Shown in pieces: positions 18,701 to 25,669 of a DNA stretch of 41,190 bases. Position numbers and translations under genes: made by a program. The notes under the pieces were generated by a model. That model searched no databases, was not told where the DNA came from, and saw only the letters and a program-made list of their open reading frames with translations. This DNA is from a virus: positions 1 through 41,190 of IMG/VR virus record IMGVR_UViG_3300040808_002675, one strand, 5' to 3'. How positions within the stretch are numbered: the first letter of the stretch is position 1; each line of letters begins with the position of its first letter.

Positions 18701-21700
18701 CTTCCCTGATCTAACTTATGATCAAACCAAGTGCGAAAGAGATTTAGAACTTATTAGTACAGCAGCAGCATATGATGCAGTATTTGGATCAAACTTTGCA
18801 AGTATTGTAGCAGGTTACGCATACAGAAGAACTTCTTCAAACAAAGTTTACGGCGATCAAAGAGAAGCAACTTATGCAGCAAACGTGTATGCCGCAGCAC
18901 AGTACAAAGTACTTACTAACGAAACTGAAACTGATGCAGCATTAGATTTTGCATTCCAATATGCAAATGATATGATTTTTGCAGCAGCTACAAATGAAGG
19001 TTCTAATGTAACAATTGCAGAACCAAACAATCATCATGCAGTTAGACAACTAGAATTAAACAAAGACTTTATGGTTGCAGAAGTACATGCATGGATAGAT
19101 GACTTTTTTAGCGATACTGTTACATTTACAGATGCAACTACTGATGCTATTACAATATCAAGCACTACTTGGTTATCTAAAAATATGCCTATACAATTTG
19201 TTGATCCATCAGATTCGTCTTCAGCAATTTTTAACTCAAACTTATCATCTTTAACTTACTACGTCAAAGATATTCTAAGTGAGACAGAATTTACAGTAAG
19301 TAACACTGTAAACGGCAATACTGCAACTTTAACTACAAATGAAAGTTCATTTTCTGTTGTTGCAGTTTATGATTACAATCTTGCTACATGTGCAAGAGAT
19401 GTAATTGCTTACATAGATGCAATTAAGTGGGATTTAACTTATCCTGCAAGATTTGATAGAAATTACACAGACGATGTACGTGTAATTATGCCAAGCAACT
19501 ATAAATCTAAATTAGCTGCTCGTTACTATGTAAACAGTGTGTTAGGTTGTAAAGAAGAGGACTTCTTCTATCTACGTAATGCAACTGGTTTAAGAATGAT
19601 GACAGTTGACGGACTAGACGGTGATCTTGGTCCTGCAAATGAATATGGTACAAGAAGACCTACAGCAGGTGCTTATGCATCACTTGATCCGGGCTGGGGT
19701 CCAGACGATCAGCGTGTATGGATTACAGCACGTTCGCCTTATGTACAAAATGTTACAACTTTCGGTAAGGCAGCAGTTGGTCAGAAAATTGACGGTGCAC
19801 TACACAACGGTGGCAATGATTCGATTGTTTCAAACGACTTTACACAGGTTATCAGCGACGGTATCGGTGCATGGTTACTTAACAATGGTAGAGCTGAAAT
19901 GGTTTCAGTGTTCTCTTACTATTCATATATTGGATATCTATGTGAATCGGGCGGTAGAGCTCGTGCAACAAACGGTAACAACTCGTATGGTACATTTGGT
20001 AGCGTAGCTGAAGGTGTTGACGCCGACGAAGTACCAGTAACAGCTATTGTAGACAATAAGTTCCAATATAATGCTACAGTTTCAGAAGTAATATGTGACG
20101 GTGATGAAATTCTAACTTTTGAATATAGTCATGCTGGTAATGAATACACAGAAGCTGTATTTGAAATATTCGGTGCAGGTTCAGACGAAAGTTTAGAATA
20201 CACTGAAAAGAGCATCAGAGATGATGCAATATTCCAAGCTAGAATAACACAATTAAACGATTCTACAGGTTTAGCAGGTGGTAGCGGTTATAGTGTCTTC
20301 GAGAACACAGCTCAAGCTGGTACTACTTCTCAGCTTACTCTTGCTGCTACAGACGGTAGTGTATCTAGTGCATATCCAGGTATGAAGCTAGTTATTACAG
20401 GTGGTGCAGGTGTAGGACAATATGGTATTGTAGATACATATAACGCAGGTACAAAAGTAGCAACAGTGATTACAGAATCTACTGGTGTAGCAGGATGGGA
20501 TCATTTCCGTCCAGGAACAACTATTATTGCTCCTAATAGCTCTTCTACATATAGAATTGAACCAAATGTTACATTTAGTTCTCCTCCAGTTTCAGACAGT
20601 GAATCTACATTCTCAGGTACAAATACATGGAGTGATATAGAATACTTCCAAACAAGTGAAAATTATGCAAGTGTTTCTGCAACAGGCGGCGACGGAACAG
20701 GTGCATTGTTTGATGTAGATAAAGTAGGTAGCAAGTACTATGTAACAGTTGTATTTGCAGGCGCAGGATATACAAGACTAGATGAGCTAACTATCGCAGG
20801 TACAAGTGTTGGTGGTGCAAGCCCGCTTAATGATATTACACTTACACTAACTACTGTAGATGGCAGTGGCGGCGTAGTAGCATTTGACCAAGAAGGTCTT
20901 GCTCGCACTGGTCTTTTTGTAGCAATCGGCGCAGGTACTACAGCAAGCACAAGTATTGATGGTACAAGTTGGTCAGCAATGACAATGCCTGCAAGCGGTG
21001 GTACAGGCTGGAGACGTTTAGCATATGGTTCAATCGACGACGGTTCTACTTTCTTAGAAACAACAAGATTGATGGCTGTTACAGATAATACTACAACAGC
21101 AGCATACAGTGATGACGGCACAAATTGGACTACATTTACAATTAGTTCAGGAGGCACAAACAACAGTGTTGCATTTGGTAGTAACTTATTTGTTATTATT
21201 AGTTCAAACTCGCAAGATGTACATGTAAGTAATAACGGTGGTATTACTTGGACTACATATGCAGGATCATTGCCGTCAACAGGTTATACTGAAATCGCAT
21301 ATGGCGGCGAAACATTTATGGCAATGAAACCTAACAGTACTGAAATAGCATACAGTACAAACGGCGGACAGACTTGGACAGCAGGCACACTACCTGCAAG
21401 CCGTAATTGGACAGATATTGAATACGGAAACGGTCAATGGATTATTATCAACGATGGTAACAATAACCAAGCAAGAAGTATAGACAATGGCCAAAACTGG
21501 ATAGAATTTGCTGATGGATTCACAGGTGAGCGTCTTACATACGGACAAGGTGTATGGGTCGCAACTAACACAACTAGTGAAAGAGTTTATTGGTCAGATG
21601 ATGGTGTAAATTGGAATTTCCGTACAGGAACATTTGGCGGCACTCCAGCAGTAGATGGACCAGTAGCATTCGGTAATCCAAATCAGACTGGTGTGTTTGT

Positions 21701-22796
21701 AACAACTAACAGTACTTCTACAAATGGTGTATATCTATTCAACATTGGTGCAAGAGCAAGAGGTAGAGTAAGTGTTGCTAGTGAACAAATATTCGAAGTA
21801 AGATTGTTTGAACCAGGCAGCGGTTATACAGGTGCTACACCTACAATCACTGTTACCGATCCAGGTAACATCAATGATGCAACATTTGAAGTGAGAGTAG
21901 GTAAAGGTTCGCTATCACAACCAGAATGGGGTTCAAGAGGTATTGGATTTGAAGCAGCAGATGCAGACATTATTGCTAGACTAAGTAATGGTCATGCAGA
22001 CTTCTTCCAAAGCGGATTGTTCGTAGCTGTAAGACGTCTTACAGAAAGACCTGTAAATGGTTCAAACGTTGAGTTTGATAGTTTACCAGGAGTATTCTTT
22101 AAACTGGTTAACAGTGTAAGTTTCCTAGGTACAGAAGACGGATCTTACAGTGCATTCTTACAACTATCGCCAGATGTAGAAATCGATGAATCTCCAGTAC
22201 ACGGAAGTGCAGTAACAATGCGTATTAGATTTAGCCAAGTACGTCTCACAGGACACGACTTCTTAGATATCGGTACTGGTAACTTTACAGATACAAATTA
22301 TCCAGGAACACCATTAAATGCGCCAAATCAAGCAAACGAAACTGTTGAAAATGATGGCGGCAGAGTGTTCTTCACTGCAACAGACCAAGATGGTAACTTT
22401 AGAGTCGGTGACTTGTTCAGCGTTGAACAGTCGACCGGTGTTGCTACATTGAATGCAGAAGCATTTAATATTGCTGGTCTACAAGAACTTACACTTGGTG
22501 AGGTTACACTAGGTGGTAATTCAGCAAGCGTTACTGAATTTAGTACAGACCCGTTCTTTACTGCAAACAGTGACAGCGTTGTGCCTACACAACGTGCTAT
22601 TAAAGCATATATTGAGGCACAAATTGGTGGCGGTGGTGCGTCACTTAATGTTAACAGTGTAACAGCTGGTGACATCTTCATTGCAAATAATGTCATAACT
22701 ACTATTGATAGTAGTTTGATAAATATAAAAGCAAGAGTAAATTTCCAAGGTGGTGTAACCGGACTACCACTAGCTTATAATTATATGTTACGATAA
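15771..22796 (+). CDS. Giant modular virion/tail-fibre protein (2341 aa), paralogue of the preceding giant
   Basis: Same plan as the 1838-aa neighbour but expanded. Residues about 5-385: seven CBM5/12-like repeats. Then a beta-helix entry ('VYYVAEHGTDGPAPLHGRTL', 'GKYYELLPIIVPAETCILGD'). About 488-1243: four copies of the helical C..D module, against one in the neighbour, the last interrupted by about 65 beta-rich residues. About 1265-1420: conserved core ('AYASLDPGWGPDDQRVWI', 'NDFTQVISDGIGAWLLNNG'). About 1710-1985: Asp-box repeats. C-terminus: 'GHDFLDIGTGNFTDTNYPG', 'FTATDQDGNFRVGDLFSVEQ', 'VVPTQRAIKAYIEAQI' and a glycine stretch. It has its own late promoter and GGAG ribosome-binding site. 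It is among the largest single ORFs expected for a phage of this type. A surface-binding appendage is inferred. Confidence 0.7.
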   Translation: MAEFKLGRIRFVWKGDWSNSTKYFRDDVIAYGGKVYICTIGHTSDADFFTDLDIVPPKWNLVSDGQTYKGVWAPDTYYVYDDIVSYGARLYICNTVHTSDADAEAGLEADLSKWDVYAEGLDWKGDWAISTRYRVNDLVRYGGQTYVCNALHTSAATETLGLEANQGNWEVFNPGIEYKNTWNKLTRYKVNDVVTYGSGLYICTTYHTSTQDFPTDEGNWEQFVQGFQFDGEWSQGRAYQKGDVVRSGGNQYIALTNHRGSDPQADPNSDWRLFSEGIRFVGEWGEDSSNIEYNKGEVISRGGYTYLCIEKHSGFAPPNTDYWQELATGLSFRGRWLDDQEYFLGDVVRFGQNAYVCVQGHISEGDDFSTETLTEPGGGAQNSRPDQDLTGTYWNILVIGSETSVLTTDGDLVYYSGAGPTRLPIGNEGQILEVSSAGVPEWTYYGVAEDVYYVAEHGTDGPAPLHGRTLDKPFRSIRYACEQVEHGTKNSNARKLLELNRFFVQREIIEWTDYQVANAGVGDLFENFEYNEEKCSRDMGLIVDALVYDITHGGNVKSREAALSYINDTVGSPYLGQKEETVASINYGLQVIEAVLGNTDPAVNYQVLNGDNSTAIVDQYKDESLDVENVLADITSLTGIITNAITAGVADDIPARIQRSSLIKVSTGKYYELLPIIVPAETCILGDELRSTNVQPRKEENTTMVDIFDSQFSYRAIERLENIAADIVRGVGVTPTTGNTETQSQEFPFAQNAQATGVAQALRTIRKEIDFSLGQKLEAVLPNPVGFDDAYGRARDLIKINKTFIQLEVLEYITNNYPNVYYSKTKCKQDIGYILDAISYDLTYGGNWQSVNAGNAYFAGSGGSLQIDTEEKLATIAAYQYLKDILAPISRNITVSPTEQTTEPQIPGTGGSVAAATAAQDLIDDIIQTINTGTAPAITYPVITAESAALQADNAILLSGGNQTTVKNNVISFITTNFPDLTYDQTKCERDLELISTAAAYDAVFGSNFASIVAGYAYRRTSSNKVYGDQREATYAANVYAAAQYKVLTNETETDAALDFAFQYANDMIFAAATNEGSNVTIAEPNNHHAVRQLELNKDFMVAEVHAWIDDFFSDTVTFTDATTDAITISSTTWLSKNMPIQFVDPSDSSSAIFNSNLSSLTYYVKDILSETEFTVSNTVNGNTATLTTNESSFSVVAVYDYNLATCARDVIAYIDAIKWDLTYPARFDRNYTDDVRVIMPSNYKSKLAARYYVNSVLGCKEEDFFYLRNATGLRMMTVDGLDGDLGPANEYGTRRPTAGAYASLDPGWGPDDQRVWITARSPYVQNVTTFGKAAVGQKIDGALHNGGNDSIVSNDFTQVISDGIGAWLLNNGRAEMVSVFSYYSYIGYLCESGGRARATNGNNSYGTFGSVAEGVDADEVPVTAIVDNKFQYNATVSEVICDGDEILTFEYSHAGNEYTEAVFEIFGAGSDESLEYTEKSIRDDAIFQARITQLNDSTGLAGGSGYSVFENTAQAGTTSQLTLAATDGSVSSAYPGMKLVITGGAGVGQYGIVDTYNAGTKVATVITESTGVAGWDHFRPGTTIIAPNSSSTYRIEPNVTFSSPPVSDSESTFSGTNTWSDIEYFQTSENYASVSATGGDGTGALFDVDKVGSKYYVTVVFAGAGYTRLDELTIAGTSVGGASPLNDITLTLTTVDGSGGVVAFDQEGLARTGLFVAIGAGTTASTSIDGTSWSAMTMPASGGTGWRRLAYGSIDDGSTFLETTRLMAVTDNTTTAAYSDDGTNWTTFTISSGGTNNSVAFGSNLFVIISSNSQDVHVSNNGGITWTTYAGSLPSTGYTEIAYGGETFMAMKPNSTEIAYSTNGGQTWTAGTLPASRNWTDIEYGNGQWIIINDGNNNQARSIDNGQNWIEFADGFTGERLTYGQGVWVATNTTSERVYWSDDGVNWNFRTGTFGGTPAVDGPVAFGNPNQTGVFVTTNSTSTNGVYLFNIGARARGRVSVASEQIFEVRLFEPGSGYTGATPTITVTDPGNINDATFEVRVGKGSLSQPEWGSRGIGFEAADADIIARLSNGHADFFQSGLFVAVRRLTERPVNGSNVEFDSLPGVFFKLVNSVSFLGTEDGSYSAFLQLSPDVEIDESPVHGSAVTMRIRFSQVRLTGHDFLDIGTGNFTDTNYPGTPLNAPNQANETVENDGGRVFFTATDQDGNFRVGDLFSVEQSTGVATLNAEAFNIAGLQELTLGEVTLGGNSASVTEFSTDPFFTANSDSVVPTQRAIKAYIEAQIGGGGASLNVNSVTAGDIFIANNVITTIDSSLINIKARVNFQGGVTGLPLAYNYMLR
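15780..16930 (+). repeat. Seven tandem CBM5/12-like protein repeats
   Basis: Units begin FVWKGDW, YKGVWAPDTYY, WKGDWAISTRY, YKNTWNKLTRY, FDGEWSQGRAY, FVGEWGEDSSN and FRGRWLDDQEY. Most continue with 'V.DVV.YGG..Y.C...HTS'. The number and order match the N-terminus of the preceding giant gene, so the array pre-dates the gene duplication. Confidence 0.6.
17235..19500 (+). repeat. Four diverged copies of a helical C-x-x-D module
   Basis: Signature 'L..N..F...E...W/I', then 'Y....C.RD...I.DA..YD..YG.N..S'. Copies: about 17235-17470 (EEKCSRDMGLIVDALVYDIT), 18150-18350 (KTKCKQDIGYILDAISYDLT), 18610-18840 (QTKCERDLELISTAAAYDAV) and 19030-19500 (LATCARDVIAYIDAIKWDLT). 'PT.GN/PTEQTT' linkers separate them. 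The previous giant gene has a single copy. Confidence 0.65.
20905..21730 (+). repeat. Asp-box (BNR-like) repeats, probable beta-propeller
   Basis: Repeats include 'STSIDGTSWSAM', 'YSDDGTNWTTF', 'VSNNGGITWTTY', 'YSTNGGQTWTAG', 'SIDNGQNWIEF' and 'WSDDGVNWNFR', each preceded by a '..LAYG...F.A' strand. The spacing of about 45 residues fits propeller blades. The arrangement parallels that in the 1838-aa protein. Confidence 0.6.
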
Positions 22797-22810
22797 GAGA
22801 GGACTTAGAT

Positions 22811-23131
22811 ATGGCAAACGGAAGACTAGGAGCATCAGCACTTGGCGCAGCAACAAATACTATTGTGTACACTTGCCCAGCGGATACATTTGCTGTTGTT
22901 ACAGTAAACTATACAAATAGAAATACACAGGCAAGAAATGTTAGATTAGCAGTAGCAGATACAGGAACACCTTCAAACGGTGAATATCTTGAATATGATA
23001 CTGAATTGATAGGAAGAGGTGTTTTAGAAAGAACAGGCATTGTTCTATCAGCTGATCAAAAAATTGTAGCGTTCAGTAATAGTACTGACACAAATGTTGT
23101 TGTCTACGGAATAGAAACTTCAACAGTGTAA
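22811..23131 (+). CDS. Small beta-sandwich-like virion protein (106 aa)
   Basis: The third member of the small family also seen at 1222-1581 and 9431-9760: 'NTIVYTCPADTFAVVTVNYTNRN', 'YDTELIGRGVLERTGIVLSADQKIVAFSN', final 'VVVYGIET'. The N-terminus 'MANGRLGASAL' resembles fibre-junction peptides. A GAGAGGA ribosome-binding site lies in the 14-nt gap after the 2341-aa gene. As with its relatives, its constant placement beside a giant fibre gene suggests a partner subunit. No enzymatic residues are seen. Confidence 0.6.
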   Translation: MANGRLGASALGAATNTIVYTCPADTFAVVTVNYTNRNTQARNVRLAVADTGTPSNGEYLEYDTELIGRGVLERTGIVLSADQKIVAFSNSTDTNVVVYGIETSTV

Positions 23132-23143
23132 GGGGAAGATAAT

Positions 23144-24022
23144 ATGCCAAGAAGAATTTCAACGAGTGTGCAAGGTGGTCCTACACTAGGATCATTTACA
23201 GCTCTGGACAACAACTTATCTACCATTGTCGCAGATGATGATATGATCATGGAGCCAAGCGGAACTGGAAACTTTGTAATTCACTCACACACAATCCTTA
23301 GGGATGCAAAAGAGCTCCGATTTAATGACAGCGATAGTAGTAACTATTTGGCATTGAAATCACCAAGTACTGTAGGAAGTAATATTACCTATACATTGCC
23401 AGGAAGCGGAGTAACAAACGGTTACTTCTTACAAACTGATGCAAGTGGTAATTTAAGTTGGGCAGAAGCAAATGTTAGTGTATCTAACACTACTACAAGC
23501 GGAACAACGCATTACATTACACTTACAACTGCAACTAGTGGAATTATTACAAGTGTAAACACTAGTAACACAAAATTAAGCTTTGTACCTAGTACAGGTA
23601 CATTAAGTGCAACAAGATTTAGTGGCGCTTTGACAAGTTCAAGTGTTGATATTAATGGTGGAAATGTTGATGGAACAACTATTGGATCAGCGTCTGCTGC
23701 TCCTGGTACATTTACTACATTACAATGTACATCAATTAACGAAACATCAAGTATTGCATACAAAGAAAATGTAAATACAATTGAAAATGCATTAGATAAA
23801 ATAATGAAGTTGACTGGAGTTACATACGATCGTAAAGATGGTTCTGCTAAAGAAGAAGCAGGACTAATTGCAGAAGAGGTAAACGAAATTTTACCTAATC
23901 TAGTAAGCAAAAAGGACGGTGTTCCAGAAAGCTTAATGTATACTAAACTAACTGCATACTTAATTGAAGCAGTGAAAACTTTAAAAACAGAACTAGATGA
24001 AATCAAAGGAGTAAACAAGTAA
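23144..24022 (+). CDS. Tail fibre with C-terminal S74 intramolecular chaperone (292 aa)
   Basis: Residues 1-200 are repetitive beta-rich fibre ('FVIHSHTILRDAKELRFND', 'YTLPGSGVTNGYFLQTDASG'). Residues about 201-290 match the endosialidase-type chaperone (Peptidase_S74): 'SSIAYKENVNTIENALDKI', 'LTGVTYDRKDG', 'EEAGLIAEEVNEILPNLV' and a terminal coiled-coil-like helix 'LTAYLIEAVKTLKTELDEI'. In known cases this domain trimerises the fibre and then cleaves itself off at a Ser just before the conserved Lys-Glu; Ser 202/203 here are candidates. It is followed with a 1-nt TAATG overlap by the glycine-rich adhesin, an order reminiscent of T-even gp37-gp38. The ribosome-binding site is AAGGGGA overlapping the previous stop. 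Confidence 0.8.
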   Translation: MPRRISTSVQGGPTLGSFTALDNNLSTIVADDDMIMEPSGTGNFVIHSHTILRDAKELRFNDSDSSNYLALKSPSTVGSNITYTLPGSGVTNGYFLQTDASGNLSWAEANVSVSNTTTSGTTHYITLTTATSGIITSVNTSNTKLSFVPSTGTLSATRFSGALTSSSVDINGGNVDGTTIGSASAAPGTFTTLQCTSINETSSIAYKENVNTIENALDKIMKLTGVTYDRKDGSAKEEAGLIAEEVNEILPNLVSKKDGVPESLMYTKLTAYLIEAVKTLKTELDEIKGVNK

Positions 24023-25053
24023 TGGCAACTTTAAAGAATACTACTTTTAACGATACTGGTCATATTAGATTACCATCTGGTACAGAAGCACAAAGACCGG
24101 GTACGCCACAAGCTGGTATGATGAGATATAATAACACAGCAGGTCAATTTGAAGCATATGCATCTTCAGGTGAATGGCAAGCTATAAGCTTGGCACCTAA
24201 TACAGTTGCTCCTGGACAAAGCGAATATAACAGCCCAGGAACATACAGTTGGGTAGCACCTACTAATGTTGTAGAAGTGCAAGTGCTAGCAGTTGGCGGT
24301 GGCGGCGGAGGCCAAAACAGTTGGGCGAACCCAGGCGGTGCAGGCGCAGGACTAGGTTGGAGAAATGGAATTTCAGTAAACCCAGGATCGTCGTATACTG
24401 TTCAAGTTGGCTACGGCGGCGGTAATGGACAGTATGGTAACAACAGTTACTTCCAAAGCACAAGCACAGTTGCAGGATATGGCGGCGGTGCTGCTAATGG
24501 ACAACGTGGCGGACCTAACCAAAACGGACGTGGCGGCGGCTACGTTGGCGAAGGCGGCGGAGCTGGTGGTAATGCAAACGACTGGACAGGCGGTGGCGGA
24601 GCCGGAGGTTATACCGGACGTGGCGGCAACGTTAATGAAAGAGGCACATCACCTAACGGTGGAGGCGCATCTGGAGGCCAAAACTATTCTTCAACATTTG
24701 GTACAGGCGCCGGAGGCGGTGTTGGTCTTTTAGGACAAGGTTCAAGTGGCGACGGACACTATACTCCATGGAACGGCACAAACTCACCAGGCGGCGGCGG
24801 TAACGGCGGCTCAGGCGGTGAAAGAGGATACTATGGCGAAAATCCTTGGAGTGGTTCTGGACAAAGTTCAAATGACCAAAGAGGCGGCGCTTATGGCGGC
24901 GGAGGTGGTGGTCCAGGCACAAGTTGGCCATCATGTTCAGGAGACGGATACAGAGGTGCTGTACGAGTACTTTGGGGTTCACGTCAAAACAGTAGTCCTA
25001 GTTCTCCTCCACTTACAAGAGCATATCCTAATACAAACACAGGTAACTTATAA
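24022..25053 (+). CDS. Glycine-rich tail-fibre adhesin (343 aa)
   Basis: Residues about 12-55 form the RYNT fibre module ('LPSGTEAQRPGTPQAGMMRY'). Residues 70-92 ('GTYSWVAPTNVVEVQVLAVG') are the entry strand typical of phage glycine-rich domains. Residues about 92-300 are dominated by GG/GGG runs separated by Asn/Tyr/Trp/Ser loops, as in polyglycine-II adhesins such as gp38 of Salmonella phage S16, where variable loops between glycine motifs contact the receptor. Frequent GGC/GGA codons make this stretch locally GC-richer than its surroundings. The ATG overlaps the S74-fibre stop by one nt and AAAGGAG lies upstream. Receptor-binding tip protein is a strong inference; the receptor is unknown. 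Confidence 0.7.
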   Translation: MATLKNTTFNDTGHIRLPSGTEAQRPGTPQAGMMRYNNTAGQFEAYASSGEWQAISLAPNTVAPGQSEYNSPGTYSWVAPTNVVEVQVLAVGGGGGGQNSWANPGGAGAGLGWRNGISVNPGSSYTVQVGYGGGNGQYGNNSYFQSTSTVAGYGGGAANGQRGGPNQNGRGGGYVGEGGGAGGNANDWTGGGGAGGYTGRGGNVNERGTSPNGGGASGGQNYSSTFGTGAGGGVGLLGQGSSGDGHYTPWNGTNSPGGGGNGGSGGERGYYGENPWSGSGQSSNDQRGGAYGGGGGGPGTSWPSCSGDGYRGAVRVLWGSRQNSSPSSPPLTRAYPNTNTGNL

Positions 25054-25062
25054 TAGGAGATA

Positions 25063-25608
25063 ATGATGGAGTTATATATCAAATTAGATGCAGATGGTAA
25101 TCCAACAGGACATCCTATGTTAAGATCAAATCTAGAGACTGCTTGGCCTCATATAGATTTTGACAACTTACCTGATGATCTTGCTCCGTTTGTAAGGTTA
25201 GAAGATCCTAAAAGATCACATCCATATGAAGTAATAGAAACCACATATGAATGGGACGGCGATGTTGTAAAAGATGTTTATACTGCAAGAGACATGACAC
25301 CTAGTGAAAGATCAGCTCAAATATCAGCAGTGCAAGCTACATGGGCAGAAGATACAAATTGTCCAAGTGATTGGGTATTTGACGAAGTAAACTGCTGTCA
25401 CGTACCACCTGTTCCATATCCTAATGATGGAAACTTGCATGTATATAGTATGGACGAAGAAAGATGGGTACAGATAGAAGACAAAAAAGTAGACCTAGGT
25501 CTACCACCTTATCCAACAGACGGAAAACTTTACAAGTGGAGTGATCTACACAACACTTGGGTGATAAAAGATATGGGAGATGATACTGCTCCTCCTGAAG
25601 CACGGTAA
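25063..25608 (+). CDS. Tail-fibre accessory/assembly-like protein with W-P-DG repeats (181 aa)
   Basis: The N-terminal half reads like a phage tail-fibre assembly or tail accessory protein ('YIKLDADGNPTGHPML', 'VYTARDMTPSERSAQ'). The C-terminal half has tandem units 'WVFDEVNCCHVPPVPYPNDG', 'LHVYSMDEERWV', 'LPPYPTDGKLYKWSD', 'LHNTWV', that is a repeating W...PyP-DG-Y motif common in marine T4-like structural proteins. A Cys pair is at residues 111-112. The start could be either of two adjacent ATGs (25063 or 25066) after TAGGAG. It is the last gene before a terminator, immediately behind the adhesin, where T-even phages place fibre assembly factors. The assembly role is inferred. Confidence 0.55.
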   Translation: MMELYIKLDADGNPTGHPMLRSNLETAWPHIDFDNLPDDLAPFVRLEDPKRSHPYEVIETTYEWDGDVVKDVYTARDMTPSERSAQISAVQATWAEDTNCPSDWVFDEVNCCHVPPVPYPNDGNLHVYSMDEERWVQIEDKKVDLGLPPYPTDGKLYKWSDLHNTWVIKDMGDDTAPPEAR

Positions 25609-25633
25609 AGTTCAAAACTTATTAAAATTAAAG

Positions 25634-25669
25634 ACTCCACTACTAAATATTCTGTAGTGGAGTTTTTTT
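25634..25669 (+). terminator. Rho-independent terminator closing the fibre operon
   Basis: A perfect 10-bp stem, ACTCCACTAC (25634-25643) with GTAGTGGAGT (25654-25663), encloses a 10-nt loop and is followed by seven T (25663-25669). It sits 25 nt after the 181-aa gene. Unusually, the T-tract runs straight into the ATG at 25670, and GGAG in the 3' arm (25659-25662) is the only ribosome-binding site for that gene. Confidence 0.8.
25643..25649 (+). promoter_or_regulatory. T4-type late promoter (CTAAATA) inside a terminator hairpin
   Basis: CTAAATA occupies the loop edge of the terminator and keeps the 20-nt spacing to ATG 25670 seen at 2097, 15743 and 36330. A transcript started here would lack the 5' arm of the hairpin, leaving the GGAG ribosome-binding site free. 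A read-through transcript from the fibre operon would fold it away. Confidence 0.5.

Noticed and set aside
19621-20007. Plus-strand 128-codon frame inside the 2341-aa gene
   Set aside because: Out-of-frame shadow of the conserved NDFTQVISDGIGAW core; the main frame is supported by its paralogue.
24290-24930. Regularly repeated GGCGGC-rich DNA considered as a CRISPR or DNA repeat array
   Set aside because: No constant repeat-spacer periodicity; repeats are explained by glycine codons in an in-frame adhesin.
24407-25063. Overlapping plus- and minus-strand frames (24407-24733, 24746-25063, 24653-24982) in the glycine-rich adhesin
   Set aside because: GGN-rich DNA lacks stop codons in other frames; the translations are low-complexity Ala/Val/Met or Arg/Leu/His mixtures and have no starts with ribosome-binding sites.
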